The notes under the pieces are model-generated. The model was not told the origin of the DNA. It saw only the letters and a list, made by a program, of their open reading frames with translations, and ran no database searches. 64,000 bases of DNA from Patiria pectinifera (lineage: Eukaryota > Echinodermata > Asteroidea > Valvatida > Asterinidae): contig CM057149.1 in the NCBI GenBank assembly GCA_029964075.1, positions 11,294,465 through 11,358,464 on the forward strand. Direction: 5' to 3'. This document shows positions 9,294-20,644 of this stretch, piece after piece; the stretch's first letter is position 1, and every line of letters starts with the position of its first letter. The position numbers were made by a program, and so were the translations under genes.

Positions 9294-11866
9294 TCAATGA
9301 GGTCAGTTGAAAAATCAATATGTGAATGCGATCGAGCAAACTTTGTAAATACCATGATGTAATTTTCAACCACATGACTACTAAACTGGGTAGCACTTGG
9401 TCCATTTGTGTAAGGAGGAGGAATTAACATATTTCCCCTTAGCCTACAATTTAATTAGGCCTAAAGGTGAAAAAAAATAGTATATTATTTACTAAGGAAT
9501 TAAATATGTGCTTGGCCAGTTTAAAACAAGTACGTTATAAACCGGATTGGGAACTGGACCCGGATGTTTGCTCAGGCTCTATTTTGAATTCACGAAGGGT
9601 CAAATTGCATAATACGGGACGCTCAAATAAGTATTGATTGATTGATTGACGTCCACATGGTCCGCAATGAAAAAGAAATCACATCCGTAATGGAATGTAT
9701 GCATTGCTATGAGACCGTTTTCGGATAGCATTTGCGCGCATTACCTGACTGCGGTCTTAAACAGCTGCAGCTGGATGTCTTTATACAGGGTCCTCATAAG
9801 TTACCCAGTATGCCATTCCCACTTCCTTAACAAGATTCTGTGAAGCTCATTTGCCTTTCACAGCGCCCTGTTTGCAGGGCGGGGAGGGGGGGGTGGGGGG
9901 GGACGAGCCCCGCTCCAGGCTGGTTTCAAACGTATACTTGTTAAATACCGGCCAATGACATATCTATTCCCACATTTGGGTCAAAAAGTCAGAGCAAGTC
10001 AAACATTTTAAAGTTACAACGATTTTGCTCAACAATTTTACTTCATGTTTTTTTAAACACCCCTCTGGCTATGAAAATATGGACTCATTGGTAGTATTGA
10101 GCATGCCTAAGTGAAGATTGAGAACGTTCAACCAATAAAAGGGCAAAAAGGACCAGATTTCATAGGAGTCAAAAATACTTTGACACCAGAAAGGTGTTTC
10201 AAACTAGACAGCCGGTGTTTTTTTGTCAACCATTTGAAACTAACCACATGACGGGCTCTCTTCAAATAAGAATGGGTAAACTGTTTGAGGCATTCATGTA
10301 TATTTAAACGGATAATCTCGGTTCCCGTCATTTTACATAACATTTGATGTAACTATTTTAGTAATAGTAACAGAATGTAAGTATGATTTAAAGCTTGTCA
10401 TGGTAGACAGAATACAGGAATGCGGAGGATTGCACCATGTGCGTATCATCTTGCTGTCCCTTGGAGTAACTGAGGGTTCAATATGTGGGGTCGCTAATTG
10501 GGGTCATTGTGGGGAGGGGGCACTCATTTTTAATAATGAAAAGATCATTTTTATCTTCCCGTAAATTCTGATTCCTGACACAAGAAAGGGGACAAGCCTC
10601 GAGCGCCCAACGTCGACCTCGTGTCCCCAATAGTTAAATGCTTATACTAGAAAGCAGGTTTGTTTTCCTTTTCGACTGAGCGCTAGTCTGGACCACAGTG
10701 TTACCTGTGATAACAATAACCCTAAGAACCACAGCGCAATTTCTGCGCAGTTTTCATGTACAAACAATACGGGACACATAGCAAAGTAAAAAGAAAAAAA
10801 AAATATGCACAAGAGAATGAAACATGATTGGCCCTCGGAAGTAAATGTTAAATTATAGTATGATCTGTGTGTTCACCAGTTGTTCGCCGGTCGCGTCTTT
10901 TTATGCAAACCAGGCTAACCGGTTTCATGTGTGGAGATGTAAGTGTGCCGATTAAAGAGGTTCCCCCCCCCAGGCCCTCCGTGGAGCGGACGATGCGGAG
11001 AATTGATGTTGTTCATTGTCCATTTATTCATTGTTCATTTATTTCCACAGTGTAACATATTTTAATTATAGTACAAAATTATAGTAAAAGCTTAGTTCGG
11101 ACAAGATTCTGATTGTCTTAAGTGTTTAATTTCTTTTGGTGGGGATTTACTGTCCAGTGTCTGTATTATGCAGCTTTATCCATACCAAACCATCTTAATC
11201 TTAGCTAAGCTGGTACACACCACTTACGGAGCCTACTGAGCGTGGCTGCGGTCATCTTGCGATCGATTCCCGACGATATATTTGTTCTGCCAAATGGCAG
11301 TGATATCTGGCGGGCAAGAGAGCTTGGAAAGACGAGACGGTGCACGTGAGGTAAAAACAGGCCAGAACTATTATGGAAACGCAGCTTAAAGTTGAAGACC
11401 TAATTCAGCAAATATAACCGCTTTCAGGCAAGCAAATGCATGGGAAATAACAACACAAGTGCGAGTGCACAAAAAACTCTGGCAGTCTTGCATAAAAGTC
11501 TTGCATGAATCTATCAAAAATGATCCGTGCAAGAGCTTAATAATGCTACGCCCAAAACTGCAACGCCGGGCTCCTTTCCGCACCAGTGCCAAGTAATAAC
11601 CAAGTGTTTCTGGGTACCATCCACGACGGCACAAGTGATTTTACCGCGCAACGGACGGTAACGTTGCCCGGAGATTGTGCGTACAAGCCCGGCCGCTGTT
11701 CCACACGAATATCATGCTGCGCTATAGACCACCTGACTATAACTTTAATTACTGCACATAATTATTCGCCTTCATTTACAAACTATTCACAAACATCTTA
11801 CCGAATTGTTACAAACAATTTTGCTAATTATTAAATTGATTTTGTTTCCTTTTTTTGAAAATTTTG
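9294..11866. other. Intergenic unit after GPCR-2 (type B flank)
   Basis: No gene supported. Blocks recur after GPCR-5, 7 and 8: a region near 9640-9840 (GAATGTATGCATT, CAGCTGCAGCTGGATGTC), a G-run at about 9880-9901, a stretch at 10115-10330 (ACCAGATTTCATAGGAGTC), a GCGCTAGTCTGG block near 10679, the ATGCAAACCAGGCTAACCGG block near 10903, and a tail at 11090-11866 matching 34145-35380. The ancestral empty site of the TTAA element at 34251 is at about 11193. Confidence 0.65.
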
Positions 11867-12528
11867 ACATGGATACCAGCGGGCGATTCGTGCTAAGGGA
11901 TTATAGTATAAGTCAACCAGTACCCGTAGGTATTTATAGGTCAATCCATGAGTAGCAGCTTACTCGGATGGTAATGTTCTATGAATGTAAGACACTGAAG
12001 TAAGCCTCTGCGTCCCGTCCGGAAATTATTCGGATATGTTTGCAGCACCATTAATGCTGTCACAGGTGTGCATTACGAGATTATAATGATCTGGTGTACT
12101 GTGTACTTTTATTGCTGCACTGAAACTTAGCGTGCGTCGATGAGGTGACTTACGCACGCGCGCGTGATTACATGAGAAGAAATCTCCGATAAACCAACTT
12201 GACCTGGATTAGATACAGCGTCTTACAAAAACTCAGAATAATCTATTTTAAATATTCATGGTATTGTTCATTACTAATTCAAACATGACCGCGTTTCTTC
12301 TTTTTTAATCATGTCAAATGAGGCAGCCCGTGTTTAGCTTGAAATGTCTGTTGACAGACATAGCAAAGAACAGGGACGGGAGAACGTTAATAAAAGAAGG
12401 CCTTTGTTACCCGGAATTACCGTTTTTGTAAAACTACACGAAAGAGTCAATTCCTAATTCTGGGGCAGAAGATGAGACGCGGACAATTTATTGAATTTCG
12501 GACAATTAGAGCAGCCTTGCAGAATATT

Positions 12529-14185
12529 GGGTCGTATGTATAAAAACAAGCATTTGCTGTTACTACCTATTTTCCTATGGCGGTGTGAAACACGACGTGG
12601 GCTTGAGCTGCAAAATGTTGGTTGGTTGGTGAACTGGTTGGTTGGTTGTTGGTTGGTGGTTGTTGGTTGGTTGGTGGTTGGTTGGTGAGTGGTTGGTTGG
12701 TGGTTGGTTGGTGAGTGGTTGGTGAGTTGGTTGGTTGGTTGGTGGACACTTTACTCGGCCCGTTTGCTGTTTCCATGCCACGCGTATATCACAGCTTTGC
12801 CAGTGAGTTTCTATGGAATACCTGCAGTTTTGTTACACAGATGCGCATGTGTCTAATTTGCATATTAGATCACGCCCCATTGCATTGCAAAATTCACAGT
12901 TGGTGGGTTGTACCACTTGGTTCTTGTTAAGCATTTACTTGCATTTGTATGAAAAAAAATGAACCAAATGCTTTTACTGGAAAGCATTTGCTAAAAACTA
13001 AAATGAATAAAAAGGAGTAAATGCTTCAGATTTCAAGTAATTACTGGTAATTTTTCAAGGCTTGGTTGGGGCTACCTTGAGAATATACAGCCGTTACTTC
13101 TGCTCAAAAATTGCTGCATGTATTTGTAGTAATCGCGCCAAAATTAACACAAAACGTTAATAAACTATACTTATAATACCATACAGTTTATTACGAATAA
13201 CATTTATGCGAAGTTTACATATTTTTTATTATTAATTCCCTTACTAGAAGAAACGATAATTTCGCATTTTGTTCATGATATGTGAAGTGTAACCGTAAGT
13301 TCAATGCGGGTTCAAATGGAGAAATCTATCCAATGGCGTCACAGACATGCGTTAAAGCGGGTAAAATCGTACCAAATTTCAAAACACAAAGGTTTTTGTT
13401 AATTGAAATATTAAAAAAATAATAGTTTGCAAACATTGGTGACTTAATAAACTAAACAATCATTACATTTTGTTCATTTTGTGCAGTTGGATAAAAATTT
13501 TCCTTGATCATTCTATGCCGCACTGAATTTTACGCTCACACTTCGCATATCGTGAACAAAATGCGAAATTATCGTTTCTTCTGGTAATTGAATTATTAAT
13601 AAAAAAAAAATTAGATTTCGCATAAATATTATTCAAAATAAAGTGTATGGTATTATATGTAGTTTTTTTTAAAACATTTTGTGTTAATTTTGGCGCGATT
13701 AATATCAATAAATGAAGCAATTCTTGCGCAGAAGTATTTGCTTGATGTTCTGTAGGTAGCCCCAACCCAGCCTTGAAAAATGACCAGTAAATACTTGAAA
13801 TCTGAAGCATTTACTCCTTTTTATTGACCAGTAAATACTTGAAATCTGAAGCATTTACTCCTTTTTATTCATACGACACGAAATGCAGTAAAAACGTCTA
13901 GTCTAACAAAAGCTAAAAAGTCAAAAACGTTTAGCAAATGCTTTCCAGTAAAAGCATTTGCTCCATTTTTATTCATACAAATGCAAGTAAATGCTTAAAA
14001 ACAGGTAGTAATTTTTTCTTTTAAGTTTTGATTTTCCAACTTTCAGTCGGGAGGTAACACACTGAGTATACAGTGTTTAAACGTCGGTGAAGGGCAAAAC
14101 CTAATTTGATTTATATCACCCGACGCAAATTTCCATCTAATAATAAGGTAGTAAAAGCAAATTCTAGCTTTTATACACATGACCC
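12529..14185. mobile_element. TIR/foldback DNA element E1, copy 2
   Basis: Same termini as the copy at 842 (GGGTCGTATGTATAAAAAC and its inverted counterpart), again with ATT at both flanks. It contains an additional short tandem duplication at about 13772-13868 (CTTGAAATCTGAAGCATTTA module twice). Confidence 0.65.
12617..12744 (+). repeat. GGTT-rich minisatellite in segment A copy 2
   Basis: Longest of the three allelic tracts. It opens reading frames rich in TNQPT on the complementary strand, which are low-complexity artefacts. Confidence 0.85.
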
Positions 14186-15232
14186 ATTACGGTAGGCAAA
14201 TTGTGATCGACGAGTCACGGGGCCTGATCAAGGCAGAGAGCGAGGCAAACTCGCGTCGTCGGGTAAATTACAATCTCACGACCCATTTCGGGGCGATTAT
14301 TCATGGACAGGAGCCGAGCCGAGAGCGGCGTTGTTTTCCAATTTACAGACATTGGCGTACGTGTTTGACATACCGACGGCCTTCACAAAACGGCGCCCCA
14401 TTTCGCGAGATATTACCGCGTGGACGATGGAGAAAAGAGCGATAATTCTGCAATTTCACAAATAATGAGAACGAAGGCGTCATTTTACACCCGTCTTCAC
14501 AATTCAATAATGTAACGCCCGAATTGGCGCTACCGTTCCGTAAACATGGATTACAATAGATGGTGACACGTTTGTCGTAGGAGTTGATAATTGTACGACA
14601 GCTGAATTTCAAATATAAAGTAAACATGATGATGGAGTGATAACGAAAATATTTTTTAATATTTTTAATATTGGTACGTTTTCAGCTCGAATGTCTTCTA
14701 AACCTCTGTCAACTCGAAAATTGGGACTGGATACGTTGTGTGGGGAGGTTTTGGAAGGTTTCGTTCAATCTGAATAGAGTAAACTTCTTGTTTTGATTCC
14801 AGTCATAACCCTGACCGGGCAGAGACCGTTCAGGGTGACAACGGACAATTTTAGTTCTAATTCAATCGGGCCGACTGTATATCGACACCGATTTACAAAA
14901 GGCCACTCCCATCTTGACTTTGGCTTAACTCAAGGTCGGCAACAGGCCAACTGCAGGTCGACAGTGGGCCAATTTTGTGTCGACACTGCAGTCCCAGGTC
15001 AAATAGCATTAAAACTTTAAAGAGATGACGTTCGATACCATATGCTTTTAAGCTAACCTTTGCGAAGTTTTATGATAATTTGGAGCAAAATGACCCTTCC
15101 AAATACACGGCATTGCCAACCATTTCCGATTTAACATTTCTATCAAGTCAAATGTGGACAATCCTGATCTGGCTGCGACAAGTCTATCCTGTTTACTGTC
15201 GTAATTGCACCCCACATTATATAGAGGCTTAA

Positions 15233-15815
15233 AGGTAGCAGACCAGTAAATAAACTTCCAATAGACTACCAGTTGGTGACTACGTTCATGCCATCCCTTC
15301 CTTCTTCCACCCAGTAATTCACTTGTCATTTAAAGGTAGCAGACCAGTAAATAAACTTCCGTAGACCCCAATGGTAAATGCTCACACTTCAGAAATTCGG
15401 GAAAAATACTCAGAACTCTTCAAGGTGTTCGAGACACACATCCAATTAAAGCTTATTTCATCATCTTTAATTTTGTTTTCAATTTTTGGGTGGTTAACTG
15501 ATGACTTTTAGGAGAAATTTCCATCCGAAGATGATGGAAAATAGTCCTGAAGCACCCCTGAAAATAAGCCCATCGCCATGTTGAAAACCGATGCCTACAC
15601 TCCATTGCAAAATAGAGCGCTTTAAGGGCCCCAATTTCATCCAAATTTAACGGAACTACAAGCTCAAAGTCCTGTGCACGGCTTCCGCCCATATTTTTTT
15701 AGAAACCCTCAAGTTCATGGCCCACAGCATGCTCAAATACTGAAGATTTCGAGGGCATGCAAATCGTGATTTGGCCGGCGCAGGCTATTTCGGACCGATT
15801 TACTGGCCTGCAACC
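15233..15815. mobile_element. TTAA-flanked non-autonomous element (piggyBac-like)
   Basis: TTAA occurs at 15229-15232 and 15816-15819. The empty site is seen in segment A copy 3 near 38958 (GAGGCTTAAACACG). Ends are AGGTAGCAGACCAGTAAAT and, reverse-complemented, GGTTGCAGGCCAGTAAAT. The left end is repeated inside the element about 101 bp further in. TTAA duplication is the hallmark of piggyBac; no transposase is encoded, so this would be a MITE-type derivative. Confidence 0.7.
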
Positions 15816-15930
15816 TTAAACACGTACCATCTCCACGGTTTAAGCCAAACTAAACAACGATGCAAAATTCATGAGACGTGATTCCGTCTTGCCCATAGGG
15901 CACAGACTAATTGGCATAAAGTCACACAAT

Positions 15931-16938
15931 GGGTCGTATGTAGAAAACTAGTAAATGCTAGGAAGTTTAAGCAAAAAGTTTTACTTTGGAGTAAAAGAAT
16001 TAACGAAAAGCAAATGCTTGAATCCGTATGAATAAAAGTTCCTTTACTGTTCAGCATGTACTAGACAACAGGTAGCAAATGCTTCACTGTTGGGTTGTTT
16101 TCATGGACGAATGGTTGTCAACAGTAATAGTCCAAATCAAGGTGATGCACGCAGTAGTTCATGCACATGTTGACCCGCAAATCAAACAAAAATGATTAAG
16201 ACATTTTTCGCCAGTTGCAGAATACAGAAAGTATACTTTCATCATTCATGAAAATTGTAAAGGTCCGAAGTGTCCTGTAGACGTCACAATTGCATAAAAA
16301 AAATCACAGACGTGTTAAAGCGGGTAAAATCATACCGAAATTCAATACACAAAGGTTTTCGTTTATTGAAATATTAAAACGAATAATAGTTTGCAAAGAT
16401 GGGTGACCTAATAAACTAAACAATGCTTTTTATTTCGTTTTGTCCCCAGGGTGCCATTGCATACAATTTCTCCTTAATCATTCTATGTCGCACTGATCTT
16501 TACGCTAACTCTTCGTTTATCGTTTCTTCTAGTAATGAAATTAATAATAAAACAAATATATTTAAATTTCGCATAAATAAAGTTTATAGTATTATATGAA
16601 GTCTATTTTTGTTTAGTGTTAAGTTGACGCAATTTATATTAATAAATACAGCAGTTTTTGGCGCAGAAGTATTTGCTTGATATTTTCAAAATATCTCCTA
16701 TACCCAGCCTTGAAAAATGACCAGTAAATGCTTGAAATCTGAAGCATTAAACTCCTTTTTATTCATACGAAATAAAGTAAACACTCAGAGTCTAGCAAAA
16801 GCTTAAAAGTAAATACTTTTGGCTTTTAGCAAATGCTTCCAAGTTAAAGCATTTGCTTCAATTTTATTCATAAAAATGCAAGTAAACGCTTACAAATGGG
16901 AAGTAAAAAGCAAATGCTACTTTTTAAACACACGACCC
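15931..16938. mobile_element. TIR/foldback DNA element E2, copy 2 (complete)
   Basis: Starts GGGTCGTATGTAGAAAACTAG and ends with the inverted TAAACACACGACCC terminus. AAT flanks both ends. Inner arms resemble those of E1, so E1 and E2 are related families. No coding capacity. Confidence 0.65.
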
Positions 16939-17726
16939 AATTACGCGTAACATTAAAGGGATTATCCCATCGAGAGTTTTTTTCCCAAGAAAAACGAACA
17001 AATACCTCTTCGAATAACTGGGCCCCTAGAGCTATCTGCCGTCTTTCCTCCTGTAGGAAAGTTCCTTGTGTGGCAAATCGCAAATCTAAATCATTATTCC
17101 ATATTAGTCGAAAGTTGATTGCTTTACTTTAATCGTGTGAGATAAGACGCCGTTAAGGCCTTGTTCATCAGATTAGACTTTTTTGTCGGTGCAAGATGTG
17201 AGTGCGTTGAACAGGATATGGACAGATCCCATATCCCATAAGTCAGATCCCAGTAGAACTTAAGGCGAGAGTGTTAGCGAATAGGCTCAGGCGCTTGGAT
17301 ACAGAGGGATAATGAACAAGATGCTTTTTTCTCTCTGGGTAGCTACATAGGCCTATCGTACGGTGGGAGATGGACTTCTTTCCATTTGAAGTTGACTAGA
17401 AGTAGCGTAAACTATCGAACAAATTTAAAACAAAATCTTAATTCCTGATGACAATGTTGTACCTAAACTGCGACCCTTTCTTTAATTTGAAATTTCGGAA
17501 ATACCCCAATGCTGTCACCATGTGTTAAAGGTCAATGACCTGTAATACCCAACAACAAACAAACAACTTCAGTGGTACTCGGAAAGTACTCGACTAAAAC
17601 TCTGCAAGTGTCTGGCTTATGTCTGCAAACTACAGCAATTAAGTGTCACAAGCATTTAAAAAAAAAGAAAAGTCCATTGTATAGACACGTAGTTCAAGAT
17701 CAACAATCCATATTGAACAAGAGCTT

Positions 17727-17812
17727 TCGCTGACATGGAAACCATTACGTTCACCGTTCCGCGATGGAAGATACGTCAAAGATGACAGTGACTGCAATTA
17801 GTTCAATGCAAA
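17727..17812 (+). promoter_or_regulatory. Conserved 5' flanking block of GPCR-3
   Basis: Same block as upstream of the other receptors (type I variant). It is cut off from its pseudogene by the solo-LTR-like insertion and the TIR element, so it now lies about 1.9 kb away. Confidence 0.45.
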
Positions 17813-18372
17813 TGTAGCGGTGAAGCCACACACTCAAAGGGTCGCTTCGTCGGCAGGCCTCGCCGGTTAATCAAAACACGGATGACAAAGAGTCTATCTC
17901 CAAAATTTCTTCGTTCTTTATTGTTTAGTGGCGATGCAGTAAAATTAAGAACCCTGAAATTACAATTAGTAAACAACTTAACGAGCTAAAGCATATTACC
18001 CAATTTGTATTAATTAAAGTTTGCATTTTAAGAATTATAATTCTAAAATAGTGTAGTACAGATACATACCCCAGTATCCAGGTTCAAAAAAGGATATTTC
18101 TTGATTGGATTACAGCACAGCTCAGTTCAAACCCAGTGATCCAGGCTCATCAAAAAGGCCTGAAACGTGCATGCAGCCCGACAAAGAGAAAAAAGCCTAC
18201 ATTGCGGTCTGCAGAATAGTCAAACTGTGGTAGCTGGTTTTTTTGGGTGCGCGTCCCGAAAGTATACATTTTGTGGCAAATGTATACATTTCGTGGGGCT
18301 GAAGAAATATGGAGCTCATAGAATGACAAAATTAGTATGGAGCGCCTCAATGGTTTTCGCTAATTCCCCACA
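17813..18372. mobile_element. Solo-LTR-like insertion, copy 1
   Basis: 560 bp, beginning TGTAGCGGTGAAGCC and ending CCCCACA, with CAAA directly repeated at both sides (17809-17812 and 18373-18376). GPCR-1 (ATGCAGACAAGG) and GPCR-2 (ATGCAAACAAGC) show the empty site. TG...CA ends with a 4-bp duplication fit an LTR, but no internal retroelement genes or second LTR are present. The same insertion is at 41225-41789. Confidence 0.5.
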
Positions 18373-18394
18373 CAAACAAGGACTTTCCAGATAA

Positions 18395-19533
18395 GGCCCA
18401 AAAAAGTCTCCGGTTTCTGGTATGGAGCTTGCCCCAAAAGTGGTGCGGCGACGCGGCTTTTTTTTTTTACCTGTTTTTTTTTTTGCTTCAAATGTCGGCT
18501 GATGACTGCAAATGGTGCCTGACTAAACTTAGTGCAAATATATGGGAGTCCAGAGAGGCCACATAAAGCTTATTCTCGATCATAACCCCATCTAAAAACA
18601 CGTTAAAATTGTGCAGTAACAGGATTCCAGTCAAACCAGTGAGTTTGGCGGTTTTAAGACATCATCTTTTATCGAAAAAAAAACCCGTTTTCATTTTGCC
18701 GACGCACATGGCTACAGCGACGCGCGCGCATACCAGAAACCGGAGACTTTATTTTTTTTGGCCTAAGGCCAAGGACAAAAAGTCTCCAGCTTCTGGTCTG
18801 TGCGCGCATCGTCGTAGTCATGCGCGTCAGCAAATTTAAAACAGAAAATCAATGTCAGATGATGTGTCAAAACCGCCAAACTCACTGATTTGACTAGAAT
18901 CCTTCTGCTGCACAACTTTAACGTGTTTTTAGATTGGGTTACGATCGATTGTAAGCTGGATTTTAAGGGAACCAAAGCGTTGGGGTGTTTGTTTGTTTGT
19001 TTGTTTTAATTTCCATTCATATAAAATCAAGAAAAAATACACAAAATGATACAATAACAAAATTAATTATACAAATACTATATCTGAAGCAAAATAACTA
19101 TATGAATGGGGGTGACATCCGAGAGAAGGACAAAACCTTCTGCAGAGGAGCACCCTATACTGCTGGCAATTACACAAATATATCCATGTAATTATACATT
19201 CTATTTCAGTTGCATAACTTTCGGATGTTAGTTTCCGGGTTTGATAAATACAAAGTAGCGTCATCTGCAAAATAAAAAAAAAATCAACGTAAGATGATGT
19301 CTCAAAACCGCCAAACTCACTGATTTGACTGGAATCCTGCTGCTGCACAATTTTAACATGTTTTTAGATTGGGTCATAACGATCGATTGTAAGCTGGATT
19401 TTAAGGGGATCAAAGCGTCATCTGCAACATCAGCTGACATTTGAAAAAAAAGGGGGAAAAACCCGCGTCGCCCCACCACCTTTTATTTGGGGCAAGCCCC
19501 ATACAAGAACTAGAACCGGAGACTTTTTTGGCC
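18395..19533. mobile_element. GGCC...GTCTCCGG TIR element, copy with nested LINE
   Basis: Terminal inverted repeats of about 75 bp (left GGCCCAAAAAAGTCTCCGG; right CCGGAGACTTTTTTGGCC), flanked by GATAA. An internal second inverted pair meets at GGCCTAAGGCC (about 18768), suggesting two elements or a duplicated end. No transposase frame. Interrupted by a LINE tail at 18981. Confidence 0.6.
18981..19251 (-). mobile_element. 5'-truncated LINE/SINE-like insertion nested in TIR element
   Basis: Splits the motif CAAAGCGTCATCTGC found intact at 4928 and 42506. On the minus strand the insert ends in AATTAAAACAAACAAAC, a LINE-like tail. AAAGCGT (18974-18980) and AAAGTAGCGT (19252-19261) form an imperfect target duplication. 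Absent from the copy before GPCR-6. Confidence 0.5.
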
Positions 19534-19722
19534 TGATAAATACTGCCGGCTTTTCCACATGACAGGCAATGCAAGGAGTGAATTAACAACGCCGTGAATA
19601 CAGACTCGAACAGAAAATAACGAGCAGACACACTGGGTGGTTTGAACCTTCATGCGCAACATGCATCTACGTGTACCCTTAAAGAAGGGACTCTTTTTAT
19701 GTCAACGAGTCTCTGTATCTCT

Positions 19723-20644
19723 GTGAGTGCAGGGAACAGGAGACTGTCAATATCAGTCAGGAGGCAGTTTCTTCGTGGCTACACACTCCCTTGGATGTCT
19801 ATATTAAGGCCATCGTCGTACCTATCATCTGGTGCCCTGGTTTCATCACTAACTTGACTTTTCTATTTGTCATTGTCCGCGTTCGCAAACTGAGATCAGA
19901 TACCAACATATACTTGGCACACTTAGCAATTGCTGATCTTCTCTTTCTGAGTCTGGTGACCGCATACGACATCCGTCGTGGCATTTCACCATACCTTTGT
20001 GAATTCTGCCCAGTGTTTTTTCACCGTGGTAAATACTGGCTACTTTGCATCCATTGCTTTAGTTACCATGGTATCTTTCGAGAGGTTCCTCGCCCTGTGC
20101 CATCCTATGAAACATCTCAAAATACGCGGACGCAGACGCACCAATAGAATGATTGCAACTTGCTGGCTGGTGGGATTATTGTTTTCCGCTTCCACCGTTC
20201 CGAGAGTTCTAGTTCTCCACGTACGCTGTCTCCAATGGCCCAATGTCGACGCCTTTGTGGACTACCCATCCAGCTATGCATACTGTGGTCCTGTGTCACC
20301 TGCGGTAAACTACTTCATTCCTCCCCTACTGAATATTCCCTGGATTATGGCAATGGTGGCGAACGTTTTCATGTATGTAAGAATCTTACAAATGCTCAAC
20401 AAACGCACCTCCAACAAAAACATTACAGTAAGGAACGATCATAATGCAACTCATATCCGAAATCAAGTGGCAAAAATGCTGGTCGCAAACGGCACTGTGT
20501 TCTTCTTATGTCAGGTCCCATATCGTATCTTCAGCCTGTCTAGATGGATCTGTCTTCTTGCTCAGATTCCTGATCCATTTTTGGTTGCATTAGGATCAGG
20601 AACCATATGGATATCCGTTGTTCCCCAGAACATCAATGCAATGA
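19723..20644 (+). pseudogene. GPCR-3 pseudogene, 5' part
   Basis: Homology starts inside codon 8 (GTGAGTGCAG); the start codon and leader are gone, the leader ending at CTCTGTATCTCT. Further lesions: a deletion after TACGACAT (19972) that removes part of ECL1 and shifts the frame, and loss of bases before TM3 at about 20010 (CCCAGTGTTTTTTCACC). TM3 to ECL3 are otherwise well preserved (ERF, CQVP, SRW, GTIW). The frame stops at the Helitron-like insertion in the TM7 NAM(I)NPLIY region. Non-functional as sequenced. Confidence 0.88.

Larger units (their letters stand above)
11867..17645. repeat. Segment A, copy 2 (segmental duplication, non-coding)
   Basis: Most complete copy. The left junction joins at TGGATACCAGCGGGCGATTCG, equivalent to about 269 in copy 1 and 35968 in copy 3, so the first 270 bp of copies 1 and 3 are missing here. 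It contains the GGTT tract, E1, a TTAA-flanked element absent from the other copies, E2, and a right-hand 0.8 kb shared only with copy 3. Precedes GPCR-3. Confidence 0.8.

Noticed and set aside
12567..12781. Minus-strand TNQPT-rich proteins
   Set aside because: Produced by the GGTT minisatellite; low complexity in every frame.
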